Positions 42,801 through 64,000 of a stretch of DNA of 64,000 nucleotides are shown in pieces. Source of the stretch: Thunnus maccoyii (Eukaryota; Chordata; Actinopteri; Scombriformes; Scombridae); NCBI RefSeq assembly GCF_910596095.1, contig NC_056551.1, positions 16,137,501 through 16,201,500 on the forward strand, in the 5' to 3' direction. The notes below the pieces were generated by a model. That model worked only from the letters and a program-made list of their open reading frames with translations. It made no database searches and was not told the DNA's origin. Positions within the stretch are counted from its first letter, which is position 1; each line of letters opens with the position of its first letter. The position numbers were made by a program, and so were the translations under genes.

Positions 42801-45800
42801 GTTCAGGCAATTACTCTTAACTGGAAGTCACAGATATACTCTGAGGCCTGTATTTTCAATATAGTCTATCTAACCTGTTTGTTTTTAATTATAAATGAGA
42901 TCAAATACCCTACACTTAACCCTAAAAATACTACCATTTTTGTAAGATGATACATTTTGAATCTTTTAACATTTTGGTGATATTGCACAGAGGTGTACTC
43001 AGTTTTGTTATATACTGTCCTCTCATTTTAAGCAATCAGATAAGCTGTTTTCACATTTTTTAAAGATATTGAACTCAGGAGCTGATTACTTTGTGCTCCT
43101 TGGTGCGACGGTGGTCCATGATGCTACTGGTGAAGTGGGTGTGACATGTGGCGCACCAACGCTGCAAATCTGCTTTTTTCTCCCTGCAGAGAACACAGAC
43201 AAACATTACTCAAGACTCATAAACATCCTTTTTTTTACCCCTTTTTTTAAAAAGCTTCTCCTATGTTAAACTCAAAATGACTCACCTCAAAAAATTTGTT
43301 TTTGGTTAAAATAAAAAAGATAATTATCACAATTTAAACTGAAACTGCTGCTTTAGAGAAATAAGAATACAAAACACAAGCCAAATGCATATTTGTGCAT
43401 TTAAATACGGACCCATCTTTGCTCGCTCCCTGTAGAGTCTCCTGTACTCGTGGCAGCAGCGTAACCAGGCAGGCGTTGCTCATGTGCTGAATCTCCATCA
43501 TCCTCTGCTGGTGGGAAACGCTGTTCATGTGACTCCTGAAGTTCTACAAAAAACACAAGATTAGAGAACATTAAAGACAGAAGATGAATTTACTGTGACT
43601 TTTCGTCATGTGTGTTTGTTTACATTCAACCTACTTGCTGGTTGTGGCAGGTGATGCTGCAGAGGTAGCAGTAGAACTTGTTGGCGCCCTCCGCCTCGCC
43701 CTCCGCCTCAGCCTCCTCTTCTTCTTCCTGGTGATCTGGTGAAGCTAAAGGAGCATCTTTGCCCTGTGGCATCTCCTCCGGGGGTAAGGTAACCTGGTGG
43801 CTGTCTTCACTCAGCCTGCCAGATAGTGACGGGGCAGACGAAAAGCTGTGCACCTACGGAGAGGTGTCGCAAACCAGATCTAAACCCAGTTTTGTGTATA
43901 TTGACAGATAGATGGCAGACATACAGACTGCACTTCCCAAACTATATGGAGACAAAATAAAAAGGCTCCCCTCACCTCAGCAGCAGTGCTCTCCTCCAGC
44001 AACTCAACAGCATCCGATCCCGCCGTGGAGCCTCCTTCCTCCAGAATCATGCAGTCTAGGAAAAAGTCAGAGAAACATACAATACATGTCCATCTCGACT
44101 GGAAACACCTGCTCTCCAAACTGATGATATATAGATGAGGTGTATTTTACCATCAGGGTGGCTGTCGTCCGTGTTGCTGTTACACTCTGGAGAGAGAACG
44201 CCCTCGTCTGTGTCTGCAATAGTGATTGCCTCAACCACACACTGTTCTTTAGGCTCCTCTGACCTGAGCGGGATATAATGAGATTCAAAGGTTATTAAAG
44301 TAATTCCGTGACTTTAAAATAACTAAGCCATAACACTTTTATTATCTGTTCTCTTATATGTAAAAATAAACAATGTTTTCCCTACTCCTCCGTCCTCTGC
44401 TTCTTCACTGCAGGTTCTTCAAGTTGCTCTTCAGAGGGCTGCGTGGCTCCATCCACTCCTCCTGCAGCACCATCTGTGGGTTACATCCAAACACATACAA
44501 ACCTTTATAATAGACAATGCAAAACCAAAGTCATGAACAATGTATTCTTCTGTACTTTTGACATGGACACCAACTGAACGTCACATATGCCATTAAACTC
44601 ACACTATATCCCTTCAAGCTTAAACAATTAAGATATTTCAGTGCTGGGCTAGATTGCAGCTCTACCTGTTTCAATCTTATCACCAGTCTCACTGGAACTG
44701 CTAGCTGCTGGTTGGTCATCGCTGCTCCCTACTGCCATCTGCTTGCTGTCCCTCTTCCTGTCTGGCTGGCGAGACGCAGCGTCCTGTGTGCAAAGATAAC
44801 ATGATTATAGACAGACTTGTCACGTCAAACACAGTGGCAAGCCCTGATAATCTTTGAGCGGGCTGCATTTCAAATTACCTACAAACACATCAGCAAGAAC
44901 ATTTACACTGCTTCTGACTATCACCAAACTGTGATCCTTTAACCGGAGATTAGCATGACAGCTTGACTGAACACCTACACAGTCATTATATTGTAATCAG
45001 TATAATGGTGCTGTTGTAATTACTGTGGTAGAGGTGGAAGAAGAGGAGGAGGAGGAGGAAGAGGCTGTGGTGGTGGTGGCGTTGTTGTTGTTGTAGTAGC
45101 GAGCATGTGGGTGGAAAGGTCGAGCAGATGGGAAACCCATGATGGGGGACTTGAGGGCTATGCCCATGGGAACCGGCCCGAGCAGAGACGACCTGGCTCC
45201 AGCTGTGAAGAACTGACGGAACTGCTGTCCACCCATCGCGAAGCCCCGCATGTTACCTGGATGACAGGAACACATGGGTAAGGAGAGACATATCAGGTGT
45301 AACAGATTGCTGTCTGTTTATGCCCCTTTCTAGATGCTGCTGTCTTTTACACTATAATCCCAACTGTACCCTGCATCTGCTGCATCAGTAAGGCCCCCTG
45401 CAGCATGGGATTGGGGGCGATGATGGTAGTCTGGGTCGCCTGGCACAGGTTGACCATCCTGGGAGGAGGGGCTGTCTGGGGAGGCACAGGAATCGCTCTG
45501 GGCAACAAATAAAGACGAGAAAAATACAGATGCAGCATTATTTCAAATTACCTCACTGAAATCTGTAGCTAAAGACATGCAGATTTATTCCTGTAAAACA
45601 CAGTAACATAGTCCCACTGCTAACCTTTAATACAGGCAATACTGGGAGGAAAACAAAAAGACACTTGACATCTATCAATTTGATTGTTTCACATTTAGGA
45701 TAATTATTTTAAATATAGGATTTTTTTTTTCAAACTTGTGTTCTGATCAAGTCAACTCTGTAGAGTGACAGCAGCACTATTGACTCATCTTTATCAGAAA

Positions 45801-47253
45801 TCAGCTCCCATATCAGCTTTGGCCCAGATTCCATTTTAAATTGTTATTTTTTTTATAGCTTCTTAATCACAAAGCAGTACTCACAACAACTTCCCAGAGC
45901 AATTATTTAAAAACAGCCAGTCATATAATCTCACATGTATTATCTGATACAAATAGAAATCAAATCCATAAGAACAGTAGAATAATGTCTTTATATAGGG
46001 TTAAGGTAAATACAAAAAACCATGGACCAAACATTAGCATAGAATAAAGATAATATAAGATAATACAGAAAACAGATAAGAGGGTGTTAGTGGGATAAAG
46101 CTGAACTGGCTGCTGCTTCTACTCATCCTCAGAATAAACAATAAACCTGCATCCTTGAGGATGACAGATGGACTAACAAAAGCTGACAGGTAACATGACG
46201 CAAACCGACAGCACAGGCCAGAGTGCTTTATATCATAAGATCAGGGTTTGATTAGGTTTTATTACACGGCTTTGTTGAATACTCGATTCTGATTGGGTCA
46301 CATTGGGGTCCTGCATCACCCTGTCGGGGTTCATTTCACAATAATGACCAGCTTGCTGTATATTATCTCTCACATAGTTGCCAAACAGATGTGATGTGAT
46401 CATATGTTTTGGTGTGGTGCCACCAATCTTGCAACAGTGTTTTTATAATTGCAAATTTATCAGCATTACCTTTGAGCAGGCCCGATAACAGAGCATGGAA
46501 ATAGTCTGACTTTTAATAAGCACATAACACTGTTTGACAAATGAAACTATTTGAACCAGGAAGTAAAAATGTCAATGTCAAAAATGTCATTTGTACCAGT
46601 GGTGCTAGACTTGGAAAGATAATGGCCAAAATTATTACTGCAGGTTTTGGCTCCCATGTTTACTTCAGGGATAAAATTAGTATTTCAAGGTTTTTAATTG
46701 TCATTTTGACACATGTACATGTAAGGGAACAAAATTAAGATTGCTCAGGTCCCAGTGCAATAAGATATAAAAAACAACACATGTTAAAATTGCACAAGTG
46801 CAGAATAAATACTATCAAATACCAGGTAATAATAACGAATACTATAAAAAATTTTAAAAAGTACTAAAGCATAAAAGTCATAGCAAAATCACAGAGATTG
46901 GGCTAGATGAGCCTTCACCAAGAGACTCACACATAGCTAAGTTGTGCAAATATTCAATTTAAATTAAAGAACTACATCTAAATATGTGTATCTATCTCCA
47001 GATCGTTCAATCTGCCACTGTCAGCAGCCACATATCTGACCTCGAGGGCCCTCGCATAATCCCCGGCCTCGAGTAATAGGGCTTACCGCGGTGTCTGGTG
47101 GTGGTGATGGGCGACATGATGCCCCGGAGGAGGCTGCGGCGGTGGCGGAGGAGGAGGCTGCTGCTGGAAAAGTTGCTGTAGCTGCCGCAGGTGCTGGTGA
47201 AACTGTTGCTGCTGTTGCTGCTGCTGCTGCTGATGGATGTGCGGATTGAACAT
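39702..47253 (-). CDS. ciz1: CDKN1A-interacting zinc finger protein 1 (CIZ1)
   Basis: CIZ1 is a nuclear-matrix protein that promotes initiation of DNA replication with cyclins and p21 and, in mammals, anchors Xist RNA. Fifteen coding exons (minus): 47253-47087, 45497-45370, 45256-45024, 44783-44666, 44473-44386, 44263-44151, 44055-43976, 43853-43635, 43543-43413, 43183-43090, 41339-41226, 41136-40987, 40819-40741, 40621-40500, 40259-39702. They join in frame to 797 aa (human 898). Order: Gln/His/Pro-rich start (MFNPHIHQQQ); MLQGALLMQQMQG, close to human LQRALLLQQLQG; basic DRKRDSK; acidic stretch. Zinc fingers lie at about 366-395 (FYCYLCSITC...HMNSVSH), 435-457 (WCATCHTHF...HRRTKEH) and 466-490 (CTVCKKHF...HLQSQEH); the matrin-type motif FICRLCNKFYHFESSALHTH is at about 580-610. 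The tail has poly-Ala, acidic and basic (AKRRSGRAANRR) segments. The long Gln/Pro insertions of mammalian CIZ1 are shorter here. Confidence 0.95.
39826..39861 (-). repeat. ciz1: GCA/CTG trinucleotide run coding poly-Ala in ciz1
   Basis: On the plus strand agcagctgctgctgctgctg... continues for about 12 triplets inside the last ciz1 exon. In the gene's frame it encodes 11-12 consecutive alanines, directly followed by acidic NEEEEEEKEEKE. Neighbouring CTC/CTT triplets make the region prone to length change. Confidence 0.85.
41735..41924. mobile_element. 190-bp TTAA-site MITE inserted into the Tc1 copy
   Basis: It begins TTAAAGGACCAGTGTATAGG and ends with the complement TTAAAGGTGCAGTGTGTAGA. The match extends to about 26 bp (…TTTAG), with TTAA at each end. 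It contains the segment gcatctagcggtgaggttgc, well known from many fish introns. It interrupts the Tc1-like sequence, so it arrived later. Confidence 0.85.
41930..42760 (-). pseudogene. Tc1-like transposase, degraded
   Basis: In broken minus-strand frames I read a helix-turn-helix N-terminus (RNQTERLLKDGRGYKIIGGL then KSQNTVAAVVRRYRR, upstream end near 42.75 kb). Further downstream is a catalytic-domain piece with DNDPKHTA-like sequence (near 42.04 kb), then PDxxPLxxIQ. These are the expected order and spacing for a Tc1 DDE transposase. Several in-frame stops and frameshifts show it is dead. The surviving pattern D-x-DPKHTA is the second catalytic Asp region. Confidence 0.7.
45498..47086. other. 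ciz1 intron 1 (1.6 kb)
   Basis: A+T-rich, with no conserved frame and no transposon ends recognised; the short open frame at 46541-46738 has no domain. Confidence 0.6.
47196..47232 (-). repeat. ciz1: CAG run coding poly-Gln in ciz1
   Basis: On the minus strand, CAG/CAA triplets right after MFNPHIH encode a 13-residue glutamine tract. The same exon then has Gln-, Pro- and His-rich stretches. Poly-Gln at the N-terminus is a conserved trait of CIZ1. Confidence 0.85.
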
Positions 47254-47950
47254 TACGGGCTTTAATTTCCTCCGTGTGTTGACAGACCGGCAGCTGTGAG
47301 GTACCCGTGTTTTAGATGGAAATATAAAGATCCCTGAATCGGAGGAAGAAGGAAAAAGCTGATGTGATTATGTTCCCTGCTGCTAGAACAACTCAGCAAC
47401 AGTGCGACACCTCCTGAGACAACAGGTCGCTCTCATATTTCGCGATGACAACTAGCTAATGTTAGCAAGTAAGCTAACAACATTTCATCCTTTGGCTTGC
47501 TAAGTTTGTTTTACTCTCTTTGCTCAGTTAGCCAACTTTACGAAGAGGACAGTGTGTTAACCGCTTGTTTTTGTTGTTCCGGAACAAACACCAAGTAGCA
47601 ATCTTGAGCCAATAAATGAACTAGCTACACCTGTCATGAAATAAACAAAGCTACATTAGCCACCAAGTTAGCTTAGCATAGCATTCAAGCAGCTGCGCCT
47701 GCTCAGGTACTTTATATGTTTTATCTCAGGCTTCCTGCAGTTGTTGCGACTTACTTCACAAAGAGGAAAACGGCGGTGAAGACTGATTATCCAGCTACAA
47801 TCATAGCACGGGGTTAAAGAGTTGCTCTCAGTCCGTAGCAACATGCAGACAGACAGAAACCCAAACCAGCTCCTCAGTGTGGTGAAAGCTCTGGATCCTG
47901 TCTCCCTCCAGCGGCCGTCTGAGAACATGTCTGGTGTCGGAAGGATGAGC
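47254..47950 (-). promoter_or_regulatory. ciz1: ciz1 5'UTR, probable noncoding first exon and promoter
   Basis: A minus-strand acceptor (cctcacag, then CTGCCGG) places a 5'UTR exon start at 47293, 40 nt before the ATG. A good donor (GAA, then gtaagt) lies at 47754/47755. A noncoding first exon from about 47940 to 47755 is therefore likely. Human CIZ1 also has noncoding first exons. The exact transcription start is not determined. Confidence 0.5.
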
Positions 47951-49400
47951 CTGAAGTTTATGTAGTATTTCTAAATTTAATATTAAAACTAACATTGCTT
48001 CATTTTCTAACTGAATAGCATTTACCTTGTTGGCATGATGACAACAAGTTAAATGCTATTTAACGTTTTTTCCCTTGTTAATATTAAACAGTTAAAAGTA
48101 GAATACCATTGTAACACTAACAACTCAAACTGAAATACAATTATACTGAAATAAGCACTTTACAACAATACCACTGCACTTTGTAGGAATTATATAATTA
48201 TATTATTAACCTTATTACTATAAGTCATAAGAGCAGAAGAAGTAAAAACATAGTCAACACTATTATACTACTTACTGTATTTCATATATTATATACAGTA
48301 TATACTATTGAAAATAATGCAACACAGTTACAATAACTACACTACAATAATAATTTATAATTATTTATAAATTATGTATAAAAGATGTACACACACATCT
48401 ATTACTATATAAAAACCATAATAATAATTATAATCAGTTATAAATAATTTATGTGTCTGTGTATATACCATATATAGTAATGATATACATATATACCATA
48501 TCCTTTGATATATTTTTTTTATGTACATTGTGTTTATTTTTCATACTAACAGTATGTACCTAAATGTGGCCGTTTAAAAAAAAATATTATTATATCATCA
48601 GTAGGACACTTGATTCATTATGTATGTTTATGTATACAATAGCTTTTTAAATGATTTTGCATTTTTCCTATTTTATTAATTTCACACTACACTCTTGCTG
48701 TAACATGTAAAAGGTAATTTTAATTTTATTTATCATTTATTTATTTAGCTTTCCAACTTAACATTAGCTTTTTCAAGCACTTGTCCATCAGAAAAGTGAT
48801 CCGAGGAGCCACATTTATGTTCCACATCCATCATATCCTTAAGAGCCACTGAATTAAGACACAGTTTCAAAGTACAGCTGAGGCTGACAGGAATTTGGTC
48901 ATTTATTTTAAAGCTAATCTGCCATGAACAAAAAGGTTTGGTCAAACGTATGTGAATCTGCATGAAAAGTCAAAATCCTCAGAATTCATCCTCTGGTGAA
49001 CACAAATAAAATATGATGGCAATGTATCTAGTAGTTGTCACACACTTCACTCAGGGCCACACTGCTAATGTGGAAATATATAATATATACAAAAAACTAA
49101 CACACAAAGTTATAGAGTGCCCCCTGTCCCTGTCCAAGGTGCCAAGAGATTCAGCACCATGGACAGATCTGTACAACACACAAAACTGTATGTGAAGGCA
49201 ACAACACTCAAAACTGGAGATATGAATCCCACATTTCCATTCTACATCTTTCTAAATGCATTCAAACAACGATTAAACTCAAGTGCCTCAGAAAAATCTG
49301 AATTTCCTGTTCTCAGCACATTTTGAGACAGCATATGGAAAGTGGAGCAGTGTCACCACCAGCGGTGAGTGATGGGAACTGCAGGGAGCTTTCCTGAGGA
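47951..49400. other. intergenic sequence between ciz1 and dnm1
   Basis: The two genes are divergent. The stretch from about 48000 to 48750 is very A+T-rich with tatata runs; 48750-49400 is unremarkable. No coding or RNA gene was recognised. Confidence 0.5.
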
Positions 49401-63589
<14,189 letters not shown>

Positions 63590-64000
63590 TAAAGGGGACA
63601 TAACATGCTTTTTGTGATATTCTGTCATTTACTGTATATACTGTTATAATGTTGGATGTCTATGTTAAACATGGTCAAAGTTCCATAACATGAGGTGGGT
63701 GTATGTGAAAATGCTCCCTGAAAGTCAAAAGCCAGGGCTTTATCCTGATCTGAACGCTCTGTCTGCAACATTATCTCTACCTCTCCATCAAACTGACATC
63801 AGATTGCGTGGGTGCATGCCCACACATGGCCGTCAGTTAGTCTTTGTTGTTGTGAATTGGGTTGTTCACGTTGTCCACTTGCTTAGTTCAGACTGGGTTT
63901 GATTGGATCAGCTTGAACATGTACAAATGTATTTGAGAAGTTGACATTTTGAGTAAAGAACGAGAAAAACTGAAATCTACTGTTTGTTAATGTGAGATGA

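Larger units (their letters stand above)
41384..43014 (-). mobile_element. Tc1/mariner-like transposon filling ciz1 intron 10
   Basis: Matching inverted ends carry TATAACAAAACTGAG (41384 on; complement ending at 43014) followed by g/t-cacc-c/t-ctg, bounded by TA. A decayed transposase is present on the minus strand (separate entry). The element occupies about 1.63 of the 1.75 kb between ciz1 exons 10 and 11, leaving roughly 120 bp of native intron, which is the typical size of the other ciz1 introns. Its left end is only about 45 bp from the exon 11 acceptor. Confidence 0.85.

Overview
This window looks like chromosomal DNA of a ray-finned (teleost) fish, probably a percomorph. Six vertebrate genes are split into short exons with GT/AG junctions. 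The noncoding sequence is A+T-rich and holds repeat types common in teleosts: hAT-like and TTAA-site MITEs, a Tc1/mariner copy, a DIRS-like retrotransposon remnant, L1/Tx1-like LINE tails and many CA/TG microsatellites. There are no operons and no bacterial features. The protein calls rest on recognising the translated exons. I derived the exon boundaries by hand from splice-site and reading-frame continuity, and each coding sequence listed stays in frame across every junction.

Layout. (1) 1-13.7 kb, minus strand: the 5' half of ass1 (argininosuccinate synthase). Seven coding exons and one noncoding first exon lie here; the rest of the gene is off the left edge. (2) 13.7-19.5 kb: a repeat-rich intergenic region with a tRNA-like fragment, a self-complementary tandem repeat, a LINE tail and a DIRS-like remnant. 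(3) 19.5-28.8 kb, minus: complete surf4 (269 aa). (4) 29.2-30.3 kb: a hAT-like element with a second hAT-like element inside it. (5) 31.8-34.2 kb, minus: complete surf2 (249 aa). (6) 35.2-36.4 kb, plus: complete bbln (112 aa), divergent from surf2 across about 1 kb. (7) 39.5-47.9 kb, minus: complete ciz1 (797 aa, 15 coding exons). (8) 49.65 kb to the right edge, plus: the first four coding exons of dnm1 (dynamin-1), including an 11.8-kb first intron.

The genes do not form one pathway. ass1 is a urea/arginine-cycle enzyme, surf4 an ER cargo receptor, surf2 a nuclear/nucleolar acidic protein, bbln a small coiled-coil protein, ciz1 a nuclear-matrix zinc-finger protein, and dnm1 the endocytic fission GTPase. 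What links them is synteny with human 9q34: the bbln(+)-ciz1(-)-dnm1(+) order and orientation match human. surf4 and surf2, tail-to-tail in the human Surfeit cluster, are here head-to-tail next to ass1 and bbln.

I found no new biological system. The best leads are a Tc1 element that makes up almost all of one ciz1 intron, a probable surf2/bbln bidirectional promoter with a YY1/ETS-type site, a 17-bp exact duplication between that promoter and bbln exon 1, and a long open frame overlapping the start of ciz1.
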